DNA of 64,000 nt from NCBI RefSeq assembly GCF_001625365.1, contig NZ_LJJF01000001.1:7179501-7243500 (forward strand), in the 5' to 3' direction. The number at the start of each line of letters is the position of its first letter. The first letter of the stretch is position 1. The notes beneath the pieces are model-generated. The model had not been told where the DNA came from. It was given only the letters and a program-made list of their open reading frames with translations, and ran no database searches. Made by a program: the position numbers and the translations under genes. Origin of the DNA: Streptomyces sp. MJM8645 (lineage in GTDB: Bacteria; Actinomycetota; Actinomycetes; Streptomycetales; Streptomycetaceae). This document shows, in pieces, positions 43,731 to 51,969 of this stretch.

Positions 43731-43888
43731 GGGCTCTCTTTCGGATCACGTCGGATCAGCGCGCGGCGTCGGAGTGCGTGCATCGCAAGGCGGAGGAGGG
43801 AGTCCATGCGGAGTATCGGCGACCGACGACAACGCGGCGAGGTGCGTGCTCCGGCGTCGCGCGCCCGGCGTGATCCGAAAGAGAGCCC
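43731..43888. mobile_element. MITE with perfect 20 bp terminal inverted repeats and CTAG target duplication
   Basis: Left end GGGCTCTCTTTCGGATCACG (43731-43750) is the exact reverse complement of the right end (43869-43888). CTAG flanks both sides (43727-43730 and 43889-43892). Sub-terminal regions are also related, so the 158 bp can fold on itself. It has no ORF and must have been moved by a transposase elsewhere. CTAG insertion and short TIRs fit IS5-family (IS427-like) elements, but the parent is not in this window. Confidence 0.9.
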
Positions 43889-44013
43889 CTAGGCCCAGGG
43901 CGTGGGGGACGCGGGAGACCGTCCGCGAGACCCGCTCACCCGAAGGGCGCACCGCGTCGACGCGCCGGGGGGTGCCCCGGGTGAGGGTGAAGGGGACCGT
44001 CGAGGAGGCGCCG

Positions 44014-44721
44014 ATGACCGGTGGCACCACCAACGCGCCCGGACACCGGCGCCCCTGGTGGGCACGCCTCGCGCACGCGGCCTGGACCTACGTCCGCCGG
44101 GCCCCGGGCACCTACGTGTGGCTGGCGATCCTGCTCGCCACCACGCAGGTGATCCGCCACGTCGACACCGCGACCGCCGACCGGATCCTGGAACGGCGCT
44201 CGACCAACCTGCACCACCTCCAGGTCTCACCGGTGCGCGTGCTGATCACCAGCGCGCTGTGGATCGCGGGCGGCGGGTGGCTGAGCTACTTCCTGCTCTA
44301 CAACCTCTTCCACGTGCCCGCCGAACGCTGGCTCGGCACCCTGCGCTGGATCTCGGTGGCGATGATCGCGCACGTCGGCGCGACCTACCTCAGCGAGGGC
44401 CTGCTCGGGTGGGCGATCCACCGCGGCATCGCCCCGCCGAGGGCCGTCTACACCCTCGACTACGGCGTCAGCTACGCGCTCGCCGGGGTGGTCGCGGTGC
44501 TCACCTATCTGATCGTGCGGCCCTGGCGGTACCTGTACGTGGCCGGTGTGCTGGTCTTCTACGGCCTGGGTGTCGCGCAGAGCCGGGACTACACCAGCAT
44601 CGGCCACTTCAGCGCCGTGCTGATCGGCCTGGCCTGCTACCCGCTGACCCGGGACCGCCCAGGCTCCTGGGACCCGGTCGCCACGGGCCGGCTCGTCCGA
44701 GGGCGGCTGCGGCTGCGGTGA
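44014..44721 (+). CDS. Rhomboid-like membrane protein (copy B)
   Basis: A 235-residue relative of copy A with the same layout: His120 in IAHVGATYLSEG, Ser153 in DYGVSYALAGVV and His198 in TSIGHFSAVLIGL. The Ser-to-His spacing is 45 residues in both. YNLFHVPAERWLGTLRW resembles the TM2-L1 region of rhomboids. ATG 44014 lies five bases after GAGGAGG. The gene points away from copy A; the two are probably paralogues, now separated by the kinase remnant. Confidence 0.83.
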   Translation: MTGGTTNAPGHRRPWWARLAHAAWTYVRRAPGTYVWLAILLATTQVIRHVDTATADRILERRSTNLHHLQVSPVRVLITSALWIAGGGWLSYFLLYNLFHVPAERWLGTLRWISVAMIAHVGATYLSEGLLGWAIHRGIAPPRAVYTLDYGVSYALAGVVAVLTYLIVRPWRYLYVAGVLVFYGLGVAQSRDYTSIGHFSAVLIGLACYPLTRDRPGSWDPVATGRLVRGRLRLR

Positions 44722-44769
44722 TGGTGGCGGGGACGGTGGCGGCTGCGCCGTGGTGGCGGCGCCGATGGA

Positions 44770-45660
44770 TCAGCGGGTGCGCGGGGGGCCCGGGGCGGGC
44801 GCGCCCAGGTAGACGTTCAGCGGGGGCTCCTGGGCCAGCACCGCCCCCGCAGTGACGGAGAAGGTGACGGCGGCGCAGAGCGCGATCAGCCAGGACAGCA
44901 GTATCAGCACCAGCCCCAGCGAACCGTACTGGGCCAGACTACGGTTCAGCGCGCCCGGCATGTAGACCGGGGCGGTCAGCGACATCGCGGTGGCCGCGGC
45001 GGCCGTCAGCAGCGCGCCGGGCAGCAGCGGCAGCCAGCCGACCCGGGCGCTCAACAACAGGTGGGTGGTCCACCACCAGACCACGAAGGACGTTGCGAAG
45101 GTGAGCGGCAGGCCCAGCCAGAAGCCGACGCCGAAGCCGTCCCGCAGCGAGCCCTGGAAGACCAGCACCGTCAGCCAGGCCACGATCCACAGCAGCCACC
45201 GCCAGGCCGCCGCCCGGGTCCCGGCCTTCGGCAGCCGCCAGGCGTGCTCGCAGACCCGGGCCACCGCGCGGCTGCAACTGGTCCCCGACAGCAGTGCCAT
45301 CAGCACGCCGATGATTCCGGTGGTGCCCCGCAGGTCCCCGTTGCCGTACAGCGCCTGGCGCAGCTCCTGATCCGAGGCGCCGGAGACGCCGAACAGCGCG
45401 CGGAGCGAGGCCACCAGCTGGTCCCGCACATCGGCCGGGGCGAACGCGGCCACTGCGAACAGCAGCGGTACGGAGGTCAGGAAGATCTGGGAGGCCATCC
45501 GGGTGGCGGCGTCCAGCAGTCCGGGGGAGAGCAGCCGGGCCGTCAGCTCGGTGATCACGGGGAAGCGCCGCTCGGCCTCGGCCCGCGCTCGCTCCCACCG
45601 CCCGCGCCCCCGGGCCAGCCGCTCCCCCCAACGGCTGGCGGCCTCCCTCACCGACCTCAT
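44770..45660 (-). CDS. YihY/BrkB-family membrane protein
   Basis: A 296-residue membrane protein of the YihY/virulence-factor-BrkB family with about six helices. Recognisable parts are DAATRMASQIFLTSVPLLFA, LRGTTGIIGVLMALLSGTSCSRAV and SLAQYGSLGLVLILLSWLIA. It was once annotated as ribonuclease BN; function is not established, with transport proposed. ATG 45660 follows GGGAGGACCG. It is convergent with rhomboid copy B. Confidence 0.85.
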   Translation of the reverse strand: MRSVREAASRWGERLARGRGRWERARAEAERRFPVITELTARLLSPGLLDAATRMASQIFLTSVPLLFAVAAFAPADVRDQLVASLRALFGVSGASDQELRQALYGNGDLRGTTGIIGVLMALLSGTSCSRAVARVCEHAWRLPKAGTRAAAWRWLLWIVAWLTVLVFQGSLRDGFGVGFWLGLPLTFATSFVVWWWTTHLLLSARVGWLPLLPGALLTAAAATAMSLTAPVYMPGALNRSLAQYGSLGLVLILLSWLIALCAAVTFSVTAGAVLAQEPPLNVYLGAPAPGPPRTR

Positions 45661-45817
45661 CTCTCGGTCCTCCCGCAGCGGGGCAACGATCCGCCCCAGT
45701 CAAGGCCAGCCCGGCCCGCCCCGCCACCGGAGGTGTCCGTCCGCGGGCGGGTGGGCGGCGTCGGGCGTCTGGGGTGGGGGTCGGGGCCCGGGTAGCGGGT
45801 GCGGTGTGGTCGTGGGT

Positions 45818-46147
45818 CTACCGTCGGGGCGGCGGGCTCGTGAGGCTCGTGGGGTTCCGCCCGATGAGGGTGTTGAGCACGTTGAGGGCCGCCTTCTTGC
45901 GCTGGGCCTTGCGCGACCAGACCGCCGGGCAGACGACCCCGAAGAAGAACAGCAGCACCACGACGAGGCTCGGGGCCGCCGAGATGATCGCGATGGTGTT
46001 GTTGCTCTGGAACCCGGCCGCGACCGGGCCGGCGCCGGTCGCGGCGACTCCGGCCGGAGCGAGCCAGCGGGGGCCCGGTGCGGGCGGTGCGGTGCCCGTG
46101 GCCTGGGCGCTTCCGCCCGACGCGGGAATCCCCGTACCCTCGTGCAT
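45818..46147 (-). CDS. Small single-pass membrane protein
   Basis: A 109-residue hypothetical protein. A Gly/Pro/Ala-rich N-terminus is followed by one strong membrane helix (SAAPSLVVVLLFFFGVVCPA near 56-76) and a basic C-terminus (RKAQRKKAALNVLNTLIGRN). This topology suits a stress or secretion accessory protein, but no family is recognised. ATG 46147 follows GGAGAACTAC. It is divergent from the SRA-HNH gene across a 261 bp gap. Confidence 0.72.
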   Translation of the reverse strand: MHEGTGIPASGGSAQATGTAPPAPGPRWLAPAGVAATGAGPVAAGFQSNNTIAIISAAPSLVVVLLFFFGVVCPAVWSRKAQRKKAALNVLNTLIGRNPTSLTSPPPRR

Positions 46148-46351
46148 GTAGTTCTCCGGGTGTTGATGGGGCTACGAGTGATGACGGCTTCCTGTTGACG
46201 CAGGGAGCCGTCGCTCCGTTGTGGGGCGTACGGCTCGTACCGACAGTGGATACGATGACAGAGCTGCGGAAGGCCGAAAAACCGCAGAAAACATCGCGGG
46301 ACTTGAGAAAGTTGATGTTGGTCCAGGTCAGAGACGTACCGACGTCGATGA

Positions 46352-46367
46352 TGTGACCCGCATCACA
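46352..46367. promoter_or_regulatory. Crp-like palindrome 1 upstream of the SRA-HNH gene
   Basis: TGTGA-CCCGCA-TCACA is a perfect two-fold site matching the Crp half-site consensus TGTGA-N6-TCACA. It is centred about 50 bp upstream of the start codon. A GAGAGG-type purine run follows it. Confidence 0.7.
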
Positions 46368-46384
46368 GGAAATGGGAGAGGAAC

Positions 46385-46400
46385 TGTGAGGAATCTCACG
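46385..46400. promoter_or_regulatory. Crp-like palindrome 2 near the SRA-HNH start
   Basis: TGTGA-GGAATC-TCACG contains the perfect inverted repeat GTGAG-GAAT-CTCAC and matches the same half-sites with one change. It starts exactly 33 bp after palindrome 1, about three helical turns, and ends nine bases before the ATG, so a bound protein could block translation initiation or the transcript start. Confidence 0.7.
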
Positions 46401-46408
46401 GTGGGGAT

Positions 46409-48019
46409 ATGGCGCGCAGGCTCCCGCTGAGTGGAACGGGCCCGCTGGTCTCCTTCGCCCACGAGCTCCGCGAACTCAAGGAACGGTCCCGGGGCACGGT
46501 CGAGACGGTCGTCGCGCTAGGCGCCTCGCGGACGGCGGTCTACGCCGCCCTGAACGGATCCCGCCTGCCGAGCGCCAAGAACCTGGACGCCATGGTCGAG
46601 GCGTGGGGCAGCGGCAGCGAGCTCGAACGGCGGCAGTGGCACGACCGGCGACGAGCCGCCGAGGAAGGCCTCGCGGAGGCGGCCCGGCGGCAGGGCGCGG
46701 CGACAGCAGGCCGCACACCCGAGGAGGAGGACTTCACCCGCGCGCTGCGCGGACTGTGGAACAAGGTCGGCGACCCGTCGACCGAACGGGTGGCGCGCCA
46801 CTGCGACCTGAGCGCGCGAACCCTCGACTCCTACCTGGACGGACGGACCATTCCGACGGAGTCGCGGCTTCGCGAACTCTTCGACGGGCTGTCCGCGCTG
46901 CGCGCCGATGACAGCGCCTGGCTGGCGGCCACCCGGGACACCTTCATCGGGGAAGTGCTCTTCCGCGCCCAGACGGCGCGGCAGGGGGAGCGGGCGAGGG
47001 TCAGGGAACTGGCCACGGCCCTCCCGGAAGGGCAGGCGCCCGTCGAGTTCGGCCCGTTCCCCGACGGCATCGGGCCGGTGCCGGGCGTACGACTGGGCCA
47101 GGAGTTCGACAACCGGCGGACGCTCTCGCTCGCCGGCGTGCACCGGCCGCTCCAGGCCGGTATCTGCGGTCTGCGAGAACTCGGCGCGGAATCGATCGTG
47201 GTCTCCGGTGGGTACCAGGACGACGAGGATCTCGGTGATGTGATCCTCTACACCGGGGAGGGCGGGCGGAGCCCGCAGACGGGGCAGCCGGCCCGGAACC
47301 AGCAGCTGACGCGCGGCAACGCGGCCCTGGCGACGAGCGCGGCGACCGGGGCCCCGGTTCGCGTGGTCCGGGGAGTCACCACCGCGACCCGCTCCTTCTA
47401 CCGCTACGACGGGCTCTTCCGGGTCGAGGACCTCTGGTCCGAGACCTCCTCCGGCGGCTTCCTCGTGTGGCGGTTCCGCCTGGTAGCCCTTTCCCCGGCC
47501 GAACAGGCCGCGGCAGTCGCCCGGGTGTCGGATCGGGTGACGGCTCCGACGGATGAGGATGGTCGGGAGGCGGGTCAGGCGGAAGACGTCCGGAAGGGTA
47601 AGGGTGAGGACGTCGGGCAGGCGGGGCCCGTCCGATCCGCGACATCGGTCGTGCGCGTCGTCCGGAACACCGCGATCGCCACCCACGTGAAACGTGCGCA
47701 CGACTACACCTGTCAGGTGTGCGGCGTCCGCATGGCGGTCCCGGGCGGCGCCTACGCCGAGGCCGCACACATCACGCCCCTGGGGAGCCCGCACAACGGA
47801 GCGGACACCGTCGACAACGTTCTCTGCCTGTGTGCCAACCACCACGTGCTGTTCGACTTCGGCATGCTGATCGTCAATGACGACCTCACGGTGGTGAGCC
47901 GCGACGACAGCTCCGTGCTGGGCCGGCTGCGGGAGACACCGGATCACGTCGTCGACCGGAAGCGCCTCGCGGAGCATCGGCTGCGGCACGGGGTTCCCCG
48001 GCACGAGGGCATGCGCTGA
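46409..48019 (+). CDS. Modification-dependent restriction nuclease: tandem HTH, SRA (YDG) and HNH
   Basis: A 536-residue protein with four parts. Two helix-turn-helix segments lie at about 13-75 and 105-165; the second reads VARHCDLSARTLDSYLDGRT. An SRA/YDG domain lies at about 220-362 (GPVPGVRLGQEFDNRRTLSL, AGICGLRELGAESIVVSGGY, GDVILYTGEGG, QQLTRGNAAL). A polar linker is followed by an HNH nuclease at about 415-490 with Cys435/Cys438, catalytic His454, Asn470, Cys475 and His478-His479. SRA domains flip out 5-methylcytosine-type bases; with HNH they form type IV restriction enzymes such as streptomycete McrA relatives. The N-terminal HTH pair is atypical. ATG 46409 is used; the ribosome site GTGGGG is close. 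Confidence 0.88.
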   Translation: MARRLPLSGTGPLVSFAHELRELKERSRGTVETVVALGASRTAVYAALNGSRLPSAKNLDAMVEAWGSGSELERRQWHDRRRAAEEGLAEAARRQGAATAGRTPEEEDFTRALRGLWNKVGDPSTERVARHCDLSARTLDSYLDGRTIPTESRLRELFDGLSALRADDSAWLAATRDTFIGEVLFRAQTARQGERARVRELATALPEGQAPVEFGPFPDGIGPVPGVRLGQEFDNRRTLSLAGVHRPLQAGICGLRELGAESIVVSGGYQDDEDLGDVILYTGEGGRSPQTGQPARNQQLTRGNAALATSAATGAPVRVVRGVTTATRSFYRYDGLFRVEDLWSETSSGGFLVWRFRLVALSPAEQAAAVARVSDRVTAPTDEDGREAGQAEDVRKGKGEDVGQAGPVRSATSVVRVVRNTAIATHVKRAHDYTCQVCGVRMAVPGGAYAEAAHITPLGSPHNGADTVDNVLCLCANHHVLFDFGMLIVNDDLTVVSRDDSSVLGRLRETPDHVVDRKRLAEHRLRHGVPRHEGMR

Positions 48020-48114
48020 GCCTCCCGTCCGGTCGTCTGGGTCGTTACCCCGTCTGCTCGTGGTGAACGGGCGGGGCAGCGGGTTGAGCCGAGGGCGGGG
48101 CCGGGGGGATCGTG

Positions 48115-48495
48115 CTACTGGCTGACGGACTGGGCCAGGCAGAGGATGTTGCCCTCGCTGTCCTTGAACCAGGCGGCGCGCAGGTTGTCGCGTTCGGCGA
48201 TGCCGTTGACGGTCTTCAGCCCGGGGAAGTCGTACTCCTCGAACGTGATGCCGCGCTCACGCAGGGCGGACATCGCGCCGTCGAGGTCGGCGACCTTGAA
48301 GCTGGCGAGGGTGTGGGCGGCCTGTCCGCCGCTGGGGGTGTGGTAGATCGTGAACTGGGTGCCGCCGCAGTCGCAGACCAGTTCCTCGTCGGTCTCCTCG
48401 GCGAGCTTGAGGCCGAGGGTGTCGGTGTAGAAACTCCTCGCGCGGGCGAGGTCGGCGGCGGGGATGACGGCCTGCAGTGGTGCGTCTCCAAGCAT
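48115..48495 (-). CDS. VOC-family (glyoxalase/dioxygenase-like) protein
   Basis: A 126-residue metal-dependent-fold protein: LQAVIPAADLARARSFYTDT, LVCDCGGTQFTIYHTPSGG, ITFEEYDFPGLKTVNGIAER and FKDSEGNILCLAQSV. The pattern is a single vicinal-oxygen-chelate domain of unknown substrate; some relatives are antibiotic-binding resistance proteins. ATG 48495 follows GGAGGAGG. It stands alone. Confidence 0.87.
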   Translation of the reverse strand: MLGDAPLQAVIPAADLARARSFYTDTLGLKLAEETDEELVCDCGGTQFTIYHTPSGGQAAHTLASFKVADLDGAMSALRERGITFEEYDFPGLKTVNGIAERDNLRAAWFKDSEGNILCLAQSVSQ

Positions 48496-48716
48496 GGTGC
48501 TTCGCCTCCTCCTGCTTCCAGGCTAGGGACGTTGGCGGGCGGGCGCCCACGGGGGCGGTGGGCGGCGGCGGGGCGTGTGCGGGAGATTGCCGGGTGTTGC
48601 TGCGCTCGGAGAGGTGCGGTCGAGCGGGGCGCGGAGGGTCCGGCACGGTCGTTCGTGTGCCTTCACGGGTGGCGACCCCGTCCGGCAATCGGGTTGTCGC
48701 GTCCCGCCGCCTGGCC

Positions 48717-49670
48717 TCAGCCGCGCTGCGGCCAGGCGTGCGGCACCCGCTCCAGCACGCCGGCGCCGAACACCTCGTACAGCGGCAGGGTCTCCAGGTG
48801 GACGTAGCCGATGTGGCAGTCGCAGACCGGCAACGGGCAGCCGCGCGCCCGCAGTTGGGTGCGGTAGGAGCCGTCGTACAGGTTGCCGAGGACGTCCCGG
48901 ACGAAGTGGCAGCGGCGGACGGTGCCGTCGCCGTCCACGGAGAGCACGGACTCGCCGGTGCGGCAGGGGCGGTCGGCGCTGGGGTGGGCGTGCCGGCTGT
49001 AGCCGAAGTGCGGGTCGACGGCCGCCCAGTCCGCGGCCTCGGCGTCGGTACAGGTGCGGCCCTCGGCGGCGTTGACCCAGAGGTAGACGCCTGCGGCGAG
49101 CTCGGCGCGTAGCCGGCGGGCCTCGGTCAGGTGCTCGGGCTGCCCGACCACGCCGACGCTGTAGCGCACGCCCAGGGCGTCCAGCTCCCGGCACTTGGCG
49201 AGGAAGCGCTCCCGGGTGACCTGGCCGGGGTGGTACGTCACCCAGAGCGCGAGGGTGTCGGGATCGGCCTCGGCGAGCCAGTCGGTCCGGCAGCTGAGGT
49301 TGGTCTGGATCGCCACCCGGCGTACGTGGGGGAGCTTGCTCAGCTGGACCAACGTCCGTCGGTACCACGACCGCACCAGGCCCTCGCCCCAGGGCGTGAA
49401 CAGCAGGGCGAGGGTGTCACCGCTGCCCGCCCGTCCGGCCGCCCAGCCGGTGAACCGCTCCAAGGCCGAGCGGTCGGCGCGCAGTTGATCGGGTGTGTCG
49501 CGGCGCTTGGCGAACGGGCAGTAGGGGCAGTCGTAGTCGCAGGAGGCGAGTGGGCCACGGTAGAGCAGGGTGAGGTCGCGCCCACGGTCAGTCGCGCCGG
49601 TCTCTGCGGTTGGCGCGGTCGGTGTGCGCGGTGTGGGCGGGGTGGTGGACGGCAGGCCGAGGAAGGTCAT
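48717..49670 (-). CDS. STM4011-family radical SAM protein
   Basis: Radical SAM enzyme of 317 residues. Cys44, Cys48 and Cys51 form the CxxxCxxC [4Fe-4S] motif in ASCDYDCPYCPFAK. The rest fits the STM4011 family: WGEGLVRSWYRRTLVQLSKL, WVTYHPGQVTRERFLAKC, and a later Cys-rich part (RPCRTGESVLSVDGDGTVRR, RGCPLPVCDCHIGY) that may bind a second cluster. Reaction unknown. It is the last gene of a six-gene operon and overlaps the STM4012 gene by four bases (ATGA). Confidence 0.88.
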   Translation of the reverse strand: MTFLGLPSTTPPTPRTPTAPTAETGATDRGRDLTLLYRGPLASCDYDCPYCPFAKRRDTPDQLRADRSALERFTGWAAGRAGSGDTLALLFTPWGEGLVRSWYRRTLVQLSKLPHVRRVAIQTNLSCRTDWLAEADPDTLALWVTYHPGQVTRERFLAKCRELDALGVRYSVGVVGQPEHLTEARRLRAELAAGVYLWVNAAEGRTCTDAEAADWAAVDPHFGYSRHAHPSADRPCRTGESVLSVDGDGTVRRCHFVRDVLGNLYDGSYRTQLRARGCPLPVCDCHIGYVHLETLPLYEVFGAGVLERVPHAWPQRG

Positions 49671-50998
49671 TTCGCCTCGTACGCCGTCATCAGGGACCGG
49701 ACCTCGGGCGAGAACAGCATCGGCCCGGCCGCGTCCGAGTGCGCGAGGCCCTCCGGGCTGAGGACCAGGCGGTCCTGGTCATCGGCGAGCCAGCCGCGCG
49801 CGGTGAACTCGGCCAGCTCCGTCGGGAAGTCGGCGGCCGGTGTACTGCCGAAGCGGGCCCGGTAGTCGGCCAGCGGCATGCCCTCGGCCTGGAGCAGCGA
49901 CTGCACCAGGTGCCGCCGGCGCGGCTCCTCGCCGCTCATCCGGTGGCCCACCTCGGCGTGGTGGAAGTCCTCGGTGGCGACGAAGCCGTCGATGATTCCG
50001 CGCACCTCGGTGGCGTTCACCGCGTAGTCGAAGGAGTAGTGCAGCCGTGAGGTGTAGGAGCGGGCGCCGCAGCCCAGGCCGACCATGCCGTCCGTCTGGC
50101 AGGCGTACTCGCTCGCCCCGGCCTGCGGGGAAGCGGCGCGGCGGAACATCCGCATCGACACCTGCTGGTAGCCGTGGGCCAGCAGGTGGTCGCGGCCGGT
50201 GCGGTAGAGCGCGAGCCGGCGGGTGTCCCAGGCGGACTGGCTCTCCTGCTCGCCGCGCCGGGCCAGGCCGGTGAGCGGGCGCACGTAGAGCGGGTAGAGG
50301 TACAGCTCCTCGGGCTGCCAGGCGAGCGCGGCGTCCAGCGAGTGCAGCCAACTGGCCTCGGACTGGCCGTCGATGCCGTAGATGAGGTCGATGTTGAGCA
50401 CCGGGAACCCGGCGGCACGGATCCGGTCGAGGGCGCCCTCCACCTCGGCCCGCTTCTGCGGGCGCACGGCGGAGCGGGCCTCGGCGTCGACGAAGGACTG
50501 CACGCCCAGGCTCAGCCGGGTGGCGCCCCGGGCGGCCAGGACCTCCAGCCGGTCGGCGGTCGCGGTGGCGGGGGAGGCCTCCACCGAGAGCGGTATCGCC
50601 CGCAGGTCGGTGCCCATCCGCTGCTCGGCGATGTCGCACAGCCGCTCCAGCTCGCCGGCCGTCAGATAGGTGGGCGTGCCGCCGCCGAAGGCGGCCAGTG
50701 CGAAGCGCGCGCCCTCGTCCAGCGCGGCGCGGATGGCCACCGCCTGGCGCTCCAGGGCGTCCAGGTACGCGGTGGTCAGGCCCTCGGGGCTGCCGATCCT
50801 GGTGAACAGGTTGCAGAAGCCGCAGCGGACCTCGCAGAACGGGATGTGCAGGTAGAGCGAGAGCGCGTCCTGTGCCTCGCCGGCCCACAGCTCGCGCAGC
50901 CCCGGGCGCTCCGGCAGCGGGCGGTAGGCGGTCTTGTGCGGGTAGGCGTAGACGTAGGACTGGTAGGGCGAGTCGGGGCGCGGGGGTGTGGTGGTCAT
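49667..50998 (-). CDS. STM4012-family radical SAM protein (HemN-like)
   Basis: A 443-residue radical SAM protein related to coproporphyrinogen III dehydrogenase. Cys55, Cys59 and Cys62 lie in YLHIPFCEVRCGFCNLF. AAFGGGTPTYLTAGELERL, RLSLGVQSFVDAEARSAVRP and FPVLNIDLIYGIDGQSEASW are HemN-type core motifs. HemN itself acts in haem synthesis, and relatives include HemW and methylase ChuW; STM4012 members are named only by homology and the reaction is unknown. It overlaps both neighbours by four bases. Confidence 0.88.
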   Translation of the reverse strand: MTTTPPRPDSPYQSYVYAYPHKTAYRPLPERPGLRELWAGEAQDALSLYLHIPFCEVRCGFCNLFTRIGSPEGLTTAYLDALERQAVAIRAALDEGARFALAAFGGGTPTYLTAGELERLCDIAEQRMGTDLRAIPLSVEASPATATADRLEVLAARGATRLSLGVQSFVDAEARSAVRPQKRAEVEGALDRIRAAGFPVLNIDLIYGIDGQSEASWLHSLDAALAWQPEELYLYPLYVRPLTGLARRGEQESQSAWDTRRLALYRTGRDHLLAHGYQQVSMRMFRRAASPQAGASEYACQTDGMVGLGCGARSYTSRLHYSFDYAVNATEVRGIIDGFVATEDFHHAEVGHRMSGEEPRRRHLVQSLLQAEGMPLADYRARFGSTPAADFPTELAEFTARGWLADDQDRLVLSPEGLAHSDAAGPMLFSPEVRSLMTAYEAK

Positions 50999-51969
50999 GC
51001 GCGCTCCTCGGTGGTGGCGGCGATGGCTGTGACGGTGGCGGGGACGGCAGCGGGGGCAGGGAAAGCTGAGGCGGCTGTGGCTGCGGCTGCGGCTGCGGGG
51101 GCGGCATCGGGGACGGCTGCGGGGATCGTGAAGTGGGCGTACGGGACGGTCCAGACCACCTCGTGGCCGATCCGGTGCCCGGTGTAGCCGTCCTCGCCGT
51201 ACGCCGTGCCGTGGTCGGAACAGACGATCGCGAAGCAGGGGCGGCGGGCGCTCATCGCCGCGAAGAGCCGGCCGATGTGGGCGTCCACGTACTCCAGGGC
51301 GGCGGCGTGGCTGGCCCGGGAGTCGCCGTGCTCACGGGTGGCGCCGGGCAGGTGGAACCAGTTGGGCTGGTGCAGTGCCGAGACGTTCAGGAACAGGAAG
51401 AGCGGTTGCCCGGCGGGCTGTTCGGCGGCGACCCGCTCCGCCCGGGCGACCTGCTCCTCGAAGGACGTCGGGGACGGCACGCCCATCCTGGGCTCCCAGT
51501 GGCTCTCCTGGAACAGGCCGGGCAGCACCGAGCCGAGCGGGCCCTGCTTGTTGAAGAAGCCCACGCCGCCGATGCAGACCGTCCGGTACCCGGCGGCGGC
51601 GAGGGCGGTCGGCAGATCCGGTGCGTCGAACACCCAGGTGCGCGGGGCGGTGCTCTCGGAACCGGCGAAGCGGGCCGCGAACAGGCGCGGGTGGGGACCG
51701 CCGGGGGAGGCCGGGGTGGGCAGGAAACCGGCCAGGATCGCCTGGTGGGAGGCGTAGGTGAAGCTGCCGGGCGCGTGCCGGCGCTCCCAGCGGCCGCCGG
51801 GGAGGAAGGCGGCGAGGTGCGGGATCCGGCCGGCGGCGGCCAGCTCCTCGGCGACGTCGAAGCGGAGCGTGTCGAGTGTGACGAGCAGCAGGTCGTGCGT
51901 GCCGACGACCGCGTTCATGTCGGGGGCCGGAGCGGGAGCCTGGGTGTGGGGGGAGGTCTGGTGGTTCAT
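50995..51969 (-). CDS. STM4013/SEN3800-family hydrolase (alkaline-phosphatase fold)
   Basis: A 324-residue protein of the alkaline-phosphatase/sulfatase superfamily. LLLVTLDTLRFDVAEEL has the metal Asp and nucleophile-like Thr, HAPGSFTYASHQAILAGF is the substrate-site region, and IVCSDHGTAYGEDGYTGHRI carries the SDHG metal motif. It probably hydrolyses a phosphate or sulfate ester. The ATG at 51969 overlaps the STM4014 stop by four bases, deciding the start. The last 50 residues are an Ala/Pro-rich tail with low complexity. Confidence 0.86.
   Translation of the reverse strand: MNHQTSPHTQAPAPAPDMNAVVGTHDLLLVTLDTLRFDVAEELAAAGRIPHLAAFLPGGRWERRHAPGSFTYASHQAILAGFLPTPASPGGPHPRLFAARFAGSESTAPRTWVFDAPDLPTALAAAGYRTVCIGGVGFFNKQGPLGSVLPGLFQESHWEPRMGVPSPTSFEEQVARAERVAAEQPAGQPLFLFLNVSALHQPNWFHLPGATREHGDSRASHAAALEYVDAHIGRLFAAMSARRPCFAIVCSDHGTAYGEDGYTGHRIGHEVVWTVPYAHFTIPAAVPDAAPAAAAAATAASAFPAPAAVPATVTAIAATTEERA

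Larger units (their letters stand above)
43536..43980 (-). pseudogene. Remnant of a Ser/Thr protein kinase gene tail, interrupted by a MITE
   Basis: Reading leftward, about 43980-43889 encodes GERVSRTVSRVPHALGL. Removing the 158 bp MITE and one CTAG joins it in frame to ALAAVVVRALNADPAGRPAD and onward through LLELLELL and a tail to a TGA at 43536. The ALAAVVVRALxxDPAxRPAD segment is the last helix region of Hanks-type kinases. The catalytic part of the gene is absent; the rhomboid copy B gene lies where it should be. The start boundary is uncertain. Confidence 0.6.

Noticed and set aside
46255..46356. Possible 33-residue leader peptide MTELRKAEKPQKTS... before the SRA-HNH gene
   Set aside because: No ribosome site and its stop overlaps the first palindrome; coding character is weak. 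Kept only as a note.
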